The position numbers and the translations under genes are program-made. The notes below the pieces were generated by a model. That model did no database searches, was not told the DNA's origin, and saw only the letters and a list, made by a program, of their open reading frames with translations. Below, piece after piece: positions 7,000-14,962 of a DNA stretch of 64,000 nucleotides. Numbering within the stretch: position 1 is the first letter of the stretch; each line of letters starts with the position of its first letter. Source of the stretch: Bin87 sp034420475. Lineage in GTDB: Bacteria; Chloroflexota; Dehalococcoidia; Lucifugimonadales; UBA3495. Location of the stretch: contig DAOULH010000010.1 in assembly GCA_034420475.1 (NCBI GenBank), positions 1-64,000 on the forward strand, given 5' to 3'.

Positions 7000-8847
7000 C
7001 TACCGCGCCTGGTTGGGATTGCGGCGCTGGCTGGCGGTATCGAGGACGCCGTTCAGCATCTCGGTGACCTCGCTGACGCGGGCGGAGATGCCGGTGGCGA
7101 CGTCTTTGCTGCCGCTGTCGGCGCGTTCCGCGTAAACCCGCAGGGCCTCCGAGGTCTCGTTGATACGGGTGCGGAGGTTGTCCATGAAGTCGGAGCCCAT
7201 GTTGGAAAGGGGCTGGCTGACGGACCGCAGGGTGTCGGCGAGTTCAGTGACGCGCTGGTTCAGGTTTTCGCCGAGTTCCTTGCCGGCCTGCTCCACCTGG
7301 TAGGACCAGTTGCGCATGGTCTCGGTGGTCTCGGACAGGTCCTGGACGCTGCGGGCCTGGCGAAGGCGGTAATTGCCGAGGATGCGGAAGATACGTCCGT
7401 AGAGAGCGTCGATGGAGGTGAGCCTGGCGCTGTACTTGTCGAACAGCTCGCGGCTCTCGGCCATGCTCCAGCGGTCGTCCTCGTGGACGAACTGGCGGCC
7501 GGTGTAGAGCTCGTAGGGCCGCATCTCGCCTTCCTGGAGGGGCTCACCCTGGGCGTTCAGGGGTTTCAGGTCCCAGTTGGAAGTGGCGGGCAACGGGGTG
7601 AGGAGGTTGGCGGTCTGGTACCGGCTGTGCTGGGTGACCCAGTCGGCCAGGGTCATGATGGATTCCTCGGTGTCGTAGGGGAGACCGATGATGGTCATGG
7701 CGACGACGGAGAAGCCCTTTTCGTTGAGGTGGACCAGGTCCTTCTGCATCTGGCCGGGTTCCTGGCGCTTGCGAACGGCGGCGAGGCTCTCGGCGTTGTT
7801 GGACTCGACGCCGAGGTAGAGCATCTTGACGTTGGCGTCCAGCAGGGCGTCGGCCAACTCGTCGTCCTGACCGATCTCGGCGCGGGCCTGGCAGATCATG
7901 TTCATGGAGTCGGTGCGGCCGGCCCAGCCCTTGAGACGTTCGAGGCGCTCGTTGCGGAACTTGACGGCGCGCAGCGGGGGGGTGTGCAGGTCGTCGGAGA
8001 TGAAGACGTTGAACTTGCCGTTGCGGCCGGTGTGGATCAGGCCGTCGGCGGCGAGTTCTTCCAGCTGCTCGATACGCTTGAACTCGGTTTCGCGGTCGAT
8101 GAGGCGGTAGCCGAGGAACTGCTGGATGACCTGGCAGTAGGAACAGTTCTCGGTGCAGCCGCGCACGGTTTCGAGGACGCCGCCGGCCATGGGATTCAGG
8201 GGAGACAGGCCGCGGATGGAGCGGAAATCGGGCAGGGGCACGAAGTCGGGGGCGACGAGGCCCTTGCGGCGGGTCTGGGTCACGTGACCGTCGCGCATGA
8301 AGGAGATGCCGGCAACGCGCTCGAGGTACTGGTACTTTCGGTCGTCGCGGAAGGTGAGGAGGATGTCGCAGAGCTGGCCGATGATGTCCTCGCCCTCGCG
8401 GTTGACGATGGCGTCGAAGCCACCGCGGGCGATGGCCTCTTCGGGCAGAGGGCTCATCTGGGGGCCGCCGCCGAGGATTACGAGTCCGGGATGGAATTCG
8501 CGGGCCTGGCGGGCGATTTCGTAGGCCCGGGGCGTCTCGTTGATGAGAGACGTGATCATGAGGACGTCGATGCCGTCGAGATCCTTGTCGGGGTCCATGC
8601 GACCCAGACGGTCTTCGAACCAGATATCGCGTTCGTAGACGTAGGGGCCTTCCCACTGGGCGAGGGCTCCGGAGAGGAACAGCATGCCCTGGCGGGGGAT
8701 GGCGATATATTCGAAGTTGCCACCGGCCGATGCCGGCTGGACCATCATCACGCGCCGGGTGCGGTCGCCCTGGGGTCGAATGGAAACGGGCGACTGGGTA
8801 GCGGGGGTCCCGTCGAATTTATTATCGAGCAGTTCTATAACGCTCAT
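7000..8847 (-). CDS. B12-binding-type radical SAM protein with helical C-terminal tail
   Basis: The 615-residue protein has an N-terminal Rossmann region (about 30-165) typical of cobalamin-binding radical SAM enzymes, with VLMITSLINET and VILGGGPQMSP, although the DxHxxG cobalamin motif is not seen. The radical SAM cluster motif CTENCSYC follows (Cys231, Cys235, Cys238), with GLPYDTEESI later in the barrel. Unusually, the last ~125 residues are a long charged amphipathic helix rich in Glu, Leu, Ser and Arg, resembling coiled-coil or apolipoprotein-like repeats. The stop is one base before fabF, which hints at a lipid-related job, but the substrate is unknown. Start is the ATG at 8847. Confidence 0.85.
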   Translation of the reverse strand: MSVIELLDNKFDGTPATQSPVSIRPQGDRTRRVMMVQPASAGGNFEYIAIPRQGMLFLSGALAQWEGPYVYERDIWFEDRLGRMDPDKDLDGIDVLMITSLINETPRAYEIARQAREFHPGLVILGGGPQMSPLPEEAIARGGFDAIVNREGEDIIGQLCDILLTFRDDRKYQYLERVAGISFMRDGHVTQTRRKGLVAPDFVPLPDFRSIRGLSPLNPMAGGVLETVRGCTENCSYCQVIQQFLGYRLIDRETEFKRIEQLEELAADGLIHTGRNGKFNVFISDDLHTPPLRAVKFRNERLERLKGWAGRTDSMNMICQARAEIGQDDELADALLDANVKMLYLGVESNNAESLAAVRKRQEPGQMQKDLVHLNEKGFSVVAMTIIGLPYDTEESIMTLADWVTQHSRYQTANLLTPLPATSNWDLKPLNAQGEPLQEGEMRPYELYTGRQFVHEDDRWSMAESRELFDKYSARLTSIDALYGRIFRILGNYRLRQARSVQDLSETTETMRNWSYQVEQAGKELGENLNQRVTELADTLRSVSQPLSNMGSDFMDNLRTRINETSEALRVYAERADSGSKDVATGISARVSEVTEMLNGVLDTASQRRNPNQAR

Positions 8848-8918
8848 TTTAGCTCACGTACTCCGATGCCGTTGGACAGGAGCGACTGTTGCTGTGGGAT
8901 TGATCCAAGTTGCGGGCC

Positions 8919-8924
8919 ATTATA
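8919..8924 (-). promoter_or_regulatory. Putative -10 box for the radical SAM-fabF-recJ operon
   Basis: A perfect TATAAT on the minus strand lies about 70 bases before the radical SAM start; a weak TTGGCC sits at a roughly suitable -35 distance. The rest of the gap (8848-9086) holds a half copy of repeat family II near 8990-9030 and no gene. Confidence 0.4.
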
Positions 8925-8989
8925 CAACATCGGCATAGGGGCCAACATTCTTTGCGACGCGATGGGCAGCGTTCCGTTTTGCGTGGTTT

Positions 8990-9035
8990 GATTGCATGGA
9001 TGGACAGGATAAACGGGATTCCCAGATGCGGGGGT
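8990..9035. repeat. Half copy of dispersed repeat family II
   Basis: TTGCATGGATGGACAGGATA followed by AACGGGATTCC shows the spaced GGAT units and the TTGCATGGAT arm seen in full copies at 14664 and 43113. The terminal motif is missing. Confidence 0.55.
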
Positions 9036-9086
9036 TCCCGGATTCCGGCTTTTGCCGAAATGACGGTCCCTACTGCGTAAGGGGGA

Positions 9087-10055
9087 TCAACGGGCGCGAA
9101 AATGGGGGATGATGTCTTTGGCGATGACTTCGAGGTGGCGGCGGCGGTCCTCGCGGGGGGCGGCGATGCTGAAAATGATGTAGCGTGCGCCGGCGTCGAT
9201 GTACTCTTCCAGCCTTTCGATGCACATCCGGGGTGTGCCCAACAGGCAGTAGCGGCGGACGATGTTGATGAACTCGCCGCCGTAAAGGTACTGATTGCCC
9301 AGAGCCTGGGCGGCGGTGCGGGCCGCCTGTTCCTCGGTGGGCGCCAGGGTGATGTATGGAAAGAAGGCCCACTGAAAGTTGGTGATGTCGCGGTTTTCTT
9401 CCTCGGCGAAGGCGGCGATTTTGGCGACGCTGTCGCGATAGCGCTCGGGACTGTAGAAATAAGGGAGCCAGCCGTCGCCGTAGCGGACGGCGCGGCGCAT
9501 GGCAGCGTCACGGCGGCCGGCGACCCAGATGGGAGGGTGGGGCTGCTGTTCGGGCTTGGGGTTGATGGCGGCCTCGTCCAGGGTGTAATGGCGGCCGGGG
9601 AAGGTGACGGAGTCCTCGGTCCACAGACGGCGCAGGGCGTCGAGGCATTCGTCGGTGCGACGGCCGCGGCGGCGGATGTCCAGGCCGGCGTTCTCGTATT
9701 CCATGGGGAACTCGCCGCCAACACCGACGCCCAGGGTGAGACGACCGCCGGAGGCGATGTCCAGGGTGGCGGTCATGCGGGCCAGCATGAGGGGGTGGTA
9801 GAAGGGCGCCAGGGTAACGGAGGTGACGACGCGCATCCGCTGGGTGGCGCCGGCGGCGACGGCGAGGAGCGGCAGCGCGGCGTGGGTGGGGCCCGGCGGC
9901 CGACCACGCATGAAGTGTTCGCCGGCTCCCATGTACTCGAAGCCGAGGTCCTCCATGAGGCGGGCCTGCTCCGCGGTGCGGCTGGCGGGAAGAGCCATGC
10001 TGGCGCCGAAGTGCAGGGCGTCGAGATCGCCTGATGCTGCGTTGTGCGTGGTCAT
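9087..10055 (-). CDS. LLM-class flavin-dependent oxidoreductase
   Basis: This 322-residue protein is a bacterial-luciferase-like monooxygenase or F420/FMN-dependent oxidoreductase with a TIM barrel. Recognisable parts are the N-terminal LHFGASMALP strand, the VTSVTLAPFYHPLMLARM segment, GGRLTLGVGVGGEFPMEY, PKPEQQPHPPIWVAGRR, and the C-terminal GTPRMCIERLEEYIDAGARY, all usual for this superfamily. The ATG at 10055 is preferred over a GTG at 10094. The substrate cannot be told. A flavin reductase (11451-11939) nearby on the same strand could supply reduced flavin, although an inserted methyltransferase pair now separates them. Confidence 0.85.
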   Translation of the reverse strand: MTTHNAASGDLDALHFGASMALPASRTAEQARLMEDLGFEYMGAGEHFMRGRPPGPTHAALPLLAVAAGATQRMRVVTSVTLAPFYHPLMLARMTATLDIASGGRLTLGVGVGGEFPMEYENAGLDIRRRGRRTDECLDALRRLWTEDSVTFPGRHYTLDEAAINPKPEQQPHPPIWVAGRRDAAMRRAVRYGDGWLPYFYSPERYRDSVAKIAAFAEEENRDITNFQWAFFPYITLAPTEEQAARTAAQALGNQYLYGGEFINIVRRYCLLGTPRMCIERLEEYIDAGARYIIFSIAAPREDRRRHLEVIAKDIIPHFRAR

Positions 10056-10111
10056 GCTGGTGGTTTGTCCTTGGGTAGCAAACTGACTTGCCACAGCGCT
10101 AACGAAAGGGC

Positions 10112-10600
10112 TTAGTCTTCATAGACTACCACCCCGTTTTCGCTTGCCCACCGCACCGAAAAACCGACGTGCGAAATGGCATTTCTGCTTCTGTCTAACC
10201 GGCGCTCGGCTTCGGCGAGCACTGTGTCAGGTTCCAGTTCATAGATGACTTTGCACCGGGCTTGATTTGCTGCGTAGAACACCGCGAAGTAGAATTTGGA
10301 GTTGCGAGTAATGCGGACCAGCGATTCCGCTCGCTTATCCGGGGGTTCTTTGAACATTCGATCCAACTGCCCGCTGCCACCTTCCTTGCAGGAGAGGTAC
10401 TCGTACTTCTCATCAGGGTTGTCAGGCGCATGCGCATCGGCATCTCGTTTGGATTGGATCAATTCATGCCCCAGGATATCGGCGATGATCATTTCTTTGA
10501 CCAGACCGGGCTGCAGCAAGTTGGGGATGCCGATGGATTGAGCCAACTCGGACGCCCTGAGAACAAGCTGAATGATCTGACGATGGACTGTCCGAGCCAT
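10112..10600 (-). CDS. Putative type II restriction endonuclease partner of the adjacent methyltransferase
   Basis: The 162-residue product begins at an ATG (10600) one base after the methyltransferase stop, so the two are coupled. It contains KEMIIADILGHELIQSKRDA and KYEYLSCKEGGSGQLDRMF, charged segments that recall small type II endonucleases, but a textbook PD-(D/E)XK site is not evident. The identification rests mainly on position after a modification methylase. Base composition is clearly lower in GC than the flanking genes, consistent with recent transfer as a unit. It could instead be a control or accessory protein. Confidence 0.5.
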   Translation of the reverse strand: MARTVHRQIIQLVLRASELAQSIGIPNLLQPGLVKEMIIADILGHELIQSKRDADAHAPDNPDEKYEYLSCKEGGSGQLDRMFKEPPDKRAESLVRITRNSKFYFAVFYAANQARCKVIYELEPDTVLAEAERRLDRSRNAISHVGFSVRWASENGVVVYED

Positions 10601-10601
10601 G

Positions 10602-11396
10602 TCACAGGAGCCTGCCGGTGAGATGGCTTTCAAGGTCTTTGAGCCGTCTGTTGGCAGCAGATACAAAGGTCTTGTCCTGCTCAATTCCGATGAAGCGCCG
10701 GCCCAACCGGCGGCATACTACCGGACAGGTGCCAACGCCGGCGAAAGGATCGAGAACCAAGTCGTCTTCCAGTGAACTTGCCTTTACCAGCCGCTCAATT
10801 AATTTTTCAGGCTTCTGGATGGTATTCAAGGCATCGCGGCTGACCAGTTCTTTGGATTTGTAGGTCAGCTGTTTAATGTCTCCCCAGACGTCGCCGGGAT
10901 TTTTCCCTTTGGGGTTAAATTTGGTTTTGCCGAATTTCCCGCCGGCAACGGAAGGCACCCTTTCGCAGCGCAGACGATGTTCCAATTCGACCAGTTGAGG
11001 AACACGCACGGCATCCAAATCGAACGTACGAGGTCGTTCACCCTTGATGAAATAGCAAATGATGTCGTAGTTGTTGGTGTAGCTGATCTTGCCTTGTCCC
11101 AAGCGGCTCGGCTGGTACCAAACGATTCTGGAACGGAGGGTGAGGTAAGGACGGTAGTCAATGAAGTCGATACAGTCCTGCTTGCCAAAGAGGTACAAGG
11201 CGCCGCCATCCTTCAACTTGGCGGAGAAAATCCGTATGAGATCCAGGTTGAACTCCTGGATGCTGCCAACCCGGTCCCATTGATTGGGTGTTATCCCGTA
11301 GGGGCCGTCGCAAACCACGAGGTCTATAGCGCCGTCATCAACTTCCCGAAGCAGGTCGAAGGCATCGCCATGATGGATACGATTAATATCGATCAT
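10602..11396 (-). CDS. DNA methyltransferase (N4-cytosine/N6-adenine, beta-type order)
   Basis: This 264-residue protein methylates an exocyclic amino group in DNA. The catalytic motif comes first, as DGPYG (residues 30-34) where most relatives have DPPY, and the SAM-binding motif DPFAGVGT comes near the C-terminus (about 220-227), preceded by QKPEKLIERLVKAS. This order marks the beta group of amino-methyltransferases. The start ATG is 11396. It pairs with the small downstream gene as a probable restriction-modification unit. GC content is lower than the neighbours. Confidence 0.85.
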   Translation of the reverse strand: MIDINRIHHGDAFDLLREVDDGAIDLVVCDGPYGITPNQWDRVGSIQEFNLDLIRIFSAKLKDGGALYLFGKQDCIDFIDYRPYLTLRSRIVWYQPSRLGQGKISYTNNYDIICYFIKGERPRTFDLDAVRVPQLVELEHRLRCERVPSVAGGKFGKTKFNPKGKNPGDVWGDIKQLTYKSKELVSRDALNTIQKPEKLIERLVKASSLEDDLVLDPFAGVGTCPVVCRRLGRRFIGIEQDKTFVSAANRRLKDLESHLTGRLL

Positions 11397-11450
11397 GACC
11401 TGCCCACCACTGGAAGCGTTGCAGCAGACTGACCATCGGAGCCGGGCGGG

Positions 11451-11939
11451 TTATTCGTGGGCGGGATGGTACCAGTGGCTGTCGTAGAACATCAACGGGT
11501 TGGCGTCGCCCTCGCCCCGGCGCATCTCGCGGACTTCGCCCACGTAGATGGTGTGGTCGCCGTAGACGTGGGAGCCTACGATGTCGCAATTGAAGAAGAC
11601 CATGGAGCCGTTGAGCTCGGGCACGTTGTGCTCGCCCATGGTGTAGGAGTAGTCCGGGTTGCCTTCCCGCTGTTCGGGCCTGCGGGCGAAGTAGCGGCCG
11701 AGTTCTTCCTGCTCCTCGCGCAGGACGTTGACGCCGATGCGCTTCTGTTCTTCGACGTAGCCGTAGGTGATGGTGTTGTGGGCCACACATACGAGAAGAG
11801 TCGGCGGATCCAGGCAAACCGAAGTGAATGCGTTGGCGGTCATGGCGTGGGGACTGCCCGAAGGGTCGAGGGTGGTGATGACCGTGACCCCAGTCGCAAA
11901 CTTTGACATGGCCTGCCGAAACTCGTCTTGACTAACCAC
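11451..11939 (-). CDS. Flavin reductase domain protein (HpaC/flavoredoxin-like)
   Basis: The 162-residue protein matches the flavin reductase-like, FMN-binding split-barrel family: KFATGVTVITT near the start, HAMTANAFTSVCLDPPTLLVCV for FMN contact, KRIGVNVL, and the C-terminal HTIYVGEVREM...DANPLMFYDSHWY. Such proteins reduce FMN with NAD(P)H and deliver it to two-component monooxygenases. The start is a GTG at 11939 with a G-rich ribosome-binding stretch upstream. The nearby LLM oxidoreductase is a plausible but unproven partner. Confidence 0.87.
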   Translation of the reverse strand: MVSQDEFRQAMSKFATGVTVITTLDPSGSPHAMTANAFTSVCLDPPTLLVCVAHNTITYGYVEEQKRIGVNVLREEQEELGRYFARRPEQREGNPDYSYTMGEHNVPELNGSMVFFNCDIVGSHVYGDHTIYVGEVREMRRGEGDANPLMFYDSHWYHPAHE

Positions 11940-11968
11940 TGCGCGATTACCCCCGGTTAGGTTGGCGA

Positions 11969-11974
11969 TGATTA
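11969..11974 (-). promoter_or_regulatory. Putative -10 box before the flavin reductase gene
   Basis: TATAAT on the minus strand lies 30 bases before the GTG start, at a typical distance. The -35 region is poor. Confidence 0.35.
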
Positions 11975-12012
11975 TACCCGCCCAATATCACTAATGCCAG
12001 ACGGTCAGGCTG

Positions 12013-12090
12013 CTCACGGGCGTCCGCTTTGTTCAGGTCCTGGCCAATTGACATGGATAAACAGGATAGACGGGATATGGACACTGCGGC
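12013..12090. repeat. Half copy of repeat family II
   Basis: GCTCACGGGCGTCCGCTTTG at the left matches the family II end, and ATGGATAAACAGGATAGACG carries the spaced GGAT units. No mirrored right half is present before the next gene, so the copy is truncated. Confidence 0.55.
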
Positions 12091-12144
12091 AAAGGCCGCG
12101 TTGAGTGAGTGGCCTTTTTGAATTCAACCGAATACAGTTGGGGA

Positions 12145-13173
12145 TCAGGCCGAGGGCGATGGGATCGCAATGCCGACAGCTGGGTTCTCGACGGGCGTGA
12201 TTGTGGGCCACGGTTTGAAGGCGTGGGCGATGAGGTCCGGGTCGTTGGGCGCGAGATCAGGGTCGAGTTTCAGGACGGTGTCGGGCGGGATGTGACCGGC
12301 GAAGAGGTCGGGGTGGGTCAGTTGGGCCAGGAGTTCCAGGCCGTCGACGACGCGAGGGCCGGGGCGGCTCAGGGTGCTGTGATCGATCAGGTACACCTCG
12401 CCGGAGCGGACGGCGGGGAGGTCGCTCCAGCCGGGCTGTGCGGCGAGCCAGGGAATTTCGCGGACGCTGCGGGCGAGATCGGAGGAGCACAGGTCGATGT
12501 AGAGCTTGTCGGGCCACGCGGCCAAGACGTCGTCCCACGGGATGCGTTCCGCGGCGCAGCCGGGGGCAAAGCGCGCGGGCAAGCGACCGCCGGCGCGAGC
12601 CAGCAGGTCGGTTACCCAATGGCCGCCGATGACCAGGGGGTTGACGCCTTCTATAGAGAAAACGGCGGGGCGGGAAGGGGCCCGGTCGATCTTGCACGCC
12701 ACCGCTTCGATGCGCTCTTTCAGCCCGGATACGAGCAGGCGCGCGCGGTCGGGAACGGCGCAGGCCACGCCGACTTCCAGGAAACTGTCGAGGATTTCGT
12801 CCAGGGTGCGGGGGTTCAGGTTGAGGACGGCCGGCGGAGCGGGAATGGGGTCAACCGCGCGCTGCACCGTGTCGGCGTCGATTTCGCAGAAGTAGCACAG
12901 GTCCTGGGTGATGACGAGATCGGGGGCGGCGGCCTGGAGCCAATCGACGTCGAGGTCGTAGGGGCTTTCGCCGCTGGACAGGATGCGGTGCATCTCCGCC
13001 TCGACTTCTTCGCTGGACATGATGGACGGGTCGATGCGGCTGCGGCAGACAACGCGGATGTCAGAGGCCTGGGGCGGATAGTCGCAGAGGTCGGTCACGC
13101 CGATGATCCGGTCCTGCAAGCCCAGGGCGAACAGGACTTCGGTGCCGCTGGGCAGCAATGAACAGATGCGCAA
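12145..13173 (-). CDS. Cobalamin-type ABC transporter substrate-binding domain protein (BtuF-like)
   Basis: The 342-residue protein has the helical-backbone metal receptor fold of vitamin B12 and siderophore-binding proteins: RICSLLPSGTEVLFALGLQD and RIIGVTDLCDYP at the N-terminus, LQAAAPDLVITQDLCYFC, RPAVFSIEGVNPLVIGGHW in the second lobe, and a C-terminal RPGPRVVDGLELLAQL. It lacks a signal peptide or lipobox and no permease or ATPase genes are near, so it may act in the cytoplasm, as similar solitary family members do. The start is a TTG at 13173 supported by a strong GAGGGGGG ribosome-binding stretch just upstream. Confidence 0.8.
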   Translation of the reverse strand: MRICSLLPSGTEVLFALGLQDRIIGVTDLCDYPPQASDIRVVCRSRIDPSIMSSEEVEAEMHRILSSGESPYDLDVDWLQAAAPDLVITQDLCYFCEIDADTVQRAVDPIPAPPAVLNLNPRTLDEILDSFLEVGVACAVPDRARLLVSGLKERIEAVACKIDRAPSRPAVFSIEGVNPLVIGGHWVTDLLARAGGRLPARFAPGCAAERIPWDDVLAAWPDKLYIDLCSSDLARSVREIPWLAAQPGWSDLPAVRSGEVYLIDHSTLSRPGPRVVDGLELLAQLTHPDLFAGHIPPDTVLKLDPDLAPNDPDLIAHAFKPWPTITPVENPAVGIAIPSPSA

Positions 13174-13179
13174 GGAACC

Positions 13180-13225
13180 CCCCTCGCCCCAACCCTCGTC
13201 CGCCAGGGGAGAGGGAGATTTGGGA
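13180..13225. repeat. Short palindromic repeat of the CCCCAACCCTC...GGGGAGAGGG type
   Basis: CCCCTCGCCCCAACCCTCGT is followed by CCGCCAGGGGAGAGGGAGA, a sequence type seen as dispersed repeats in many bacteria. It overlaps the ribosome-binding region of the BtuF-like gene. Only one copy is in this window. Confidence 0.4.
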
Positions 13226-13321
13226 CGCCTCCAACGAAAAGCGGGGTTTGATACCCCGGCGTCGGCATTGTAGCATACGCAACTGTACCAGATAACGAAA
13301 ATCAGGGTTCATAAGGCCACT

Positions 13322-14662
13322 ATGGACGCATACGGTTACAGGACTTTGCCCGAGTCGGCGACGGGGACGGACGCCTGGGGCAAGTGGTCGCTGGCGCGGC
13401 TGAACGCCTACAGTTTCGGCCTGGCGGGTTTCATCCTGGCCATGGACACGGCGGTGCTGCCGATCCTGGTGCTGGAAGTTGCGCCGGAGGCGGCGAAGAA
13501 CACGCTGCTGGGGATGCTGGGACTGGCGGGAATGCTGGCGGCGGCCTTGGTGCAGGTGCCGGTGGGCTGGGCGAGCGACCGGACCCGTTCGAGGCTGGGG
13601 AGGCGTCTGCCTTACATGCTGTGGGCTTGCGTGTGCATTCCGGTAGCCCTGATCGCGCTGGCCACGCCGCTCACCTACAGCAGCCTGCTGGTGGTGTGGC
13701 TATTCATCCAGATCAACTCGGGGATTGCGTATTCGCCGTACCTGGCGAGCGTCCGGGAACTGGTGCCGTCGCATCGAATGGGCATGTCGGCGTCGATCAA
13801 GACGCTGCTGGAGGCATTGGGCGGGGCGAGCATTCTGTGTTTCGCCGGCCTGATGGTGGGGCACTACTCGCAGCCGGACGGCGCATACTGGCTGTGGGCG
13901 ACCCTGGCGATGTTCGCCGCGGCAATTCTCATCACGGCGGCGGTAAGCTCGACGACGATATACCGGCGGATGCGCGATGCGGGCGGAGCAGCGACGGCGG
14001 CGTTCCACCGGGCGGCGATGGCGTTTCCGGAGTCGACCAGCATGGTGCGGCTGCATCCGGATCTGGGATGGTTCGTGGCGTCGCGGGCGGCGTTCCTGGC
14101 GTCGGTGGTGATCTTCACGACCTATGGGTTGTTTTTCCTGCGGGACAAGGTGCAGGTGGAAAACCCGGCGCAGGCATTGGGGGTTGCGATCATCGGCATC
14201 GGCGGGATGCTGGTGCTGACGACGTATCCATCGGGCCGGCTGTCGGACCGGGTTGGACGGAAACCGGTGGTAGCGGCGGGGACGGTGGTGGCGCTGCTGG
14301 GAACGATCACGATGATGTGGGTGAGCACGTATCTGCTGGCGGTCATTGTGGCGAGCGTGATCGGCGGCGCGGTTGGTGTCATCCTGACTTCGCACTGGGC
14401 GCTGGCAAATGACCTGGGTACGCCGGGCCGGGAGGCGCAGCACATGGGGGTGGTGAACCTGGGGACACTGATCGGAGCGGCGGGGGCCAAGGCGATTGGG
14501 CCGTTGCCGGACCTGGTATCGGTGTGGTTTGAGCCGGCGTTCGGATACACGGCGCTGCTGGGAGCGAGCGCGCTGCTGTTCATAATCGGGGGGTTGCTTT
14601 TGCTGCGGGTACGGGTGGAGCGCCCGGCGATGATTGCGGCTCCCGGCTCTGGTCCGGAATGA
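13322..14662 (+). CDS. MFS transporter
   Basis: A 446-residue membrane protein with about 12 hydrophobic spans. The loop between spans 2 and 3 reads GWASDRTRSRLGRRLPYM, the MFS motif A in the DRTRSRxGRRxPY form typical of sugar and GPH-like carriers, and a second copy, GRLSDRVGRKPVVAAG, appears in the C-terminal half. The substrate is unknown. The ATG at 13322 has only a weak upstream AAGG. The stop codon falls in the 8-bp direct repeat that flanks the family II element immediately downstream. Confidence 0.85.
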   Translation: MDAYGYRTLPESATGTDAWGKWSLARLNAYSFGLAGFILAMDTAVLPILVLEVAPEAAKNTLLGMLGLAGMLAAALVQVPVGWASDRTRSRLGRRLPYMLWACVCIPVALIALATPLTYSSLLVVWLFIQINSGIAYSPYLASVRELVPSHRMGMSASIKTLLEALGGASILCFAGLMVGHYSQPDGAYWLWATLAMFAAAILITAAVSSTTIYRRMRDAGGAATAAFHRAAMAFPESTSMVRLHPDLGWFVASRAAFLASVVIFTTYGLFFLRDKVQVENPAQALGVAIIGIGGMLVLTTYPSGRLSDRVGRKPVVAAGTVVALLGTITMMWVSTYLLAVIVASVIGGAVGVILTSHWALANDLGTPGREAQHMGVVNLGTLIGAAGAKAIGPLPDLVSVWFEPAFGYTALLGASALLFIIGGLLLLRVRVERPAMIAAPGSGPE

Positions 14663-14663
14663 C

Positions 14664-14938
14664 GCTCACGCGCACCCACTTTGCCCGGGAGGAACAATTT
14701 GCATGGATAAACAGGATGAACGGGATGGTATAGCTTTGATGACGGGAATCGGCTCGCTTTCGGGAACCAGGCTGTAGTAATGGTGAATGCTCCCGTTCCT
14801 TCCGCTTTGCCGCCATTGGGTTACTACTACTGCTGGCTCCAAGCCTGAACTGCTATAGCGGAGTGCACCAATTCAATCCTTTCCATCCTGCGCATCCATG
14901 CAAATTCCCAGGTCCTGGCAAACTGGGTACGCATGAGC
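14664..14938. mobile_element. Family II MITE-like element, long copy
   Basis: A 275-bp element with long inverted ends: GCTCACGCGCACCCACTTTG at the left faces CAAACTGGGTACGCATGAGC at the right. The next segments also face each other (AATTTGCATGGATAAACAGG against CGCATCCATGCAAATT). The 8 bases before (GGAATGAC, 14656-14663) and after (GGAATGGC, 14939-14946) match at 7 of 8 positions, as for a target-site duplication. The interior shows no reading frame of interest. Confidence 0.7.
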
Positions 14939-14962
14939 GGAATGGCGACGCAGGGCAGTGAT

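Noticed and set aside
6880..8991. A very long open frame on the plus strand opposite the radical SAM and fabF genes
   Set aside because: It is the antisense of genes with clear catalytic motifs, is Gly/Val/Ala-rich, has no family features, and is a usual by-product of high GC content.
10112..10600. A firm restriction endonuclease assignment
   Set aside because: No clear PD-(D/E)XK, HNH or GIY-YIG motif; only the position after a methylase supports it.
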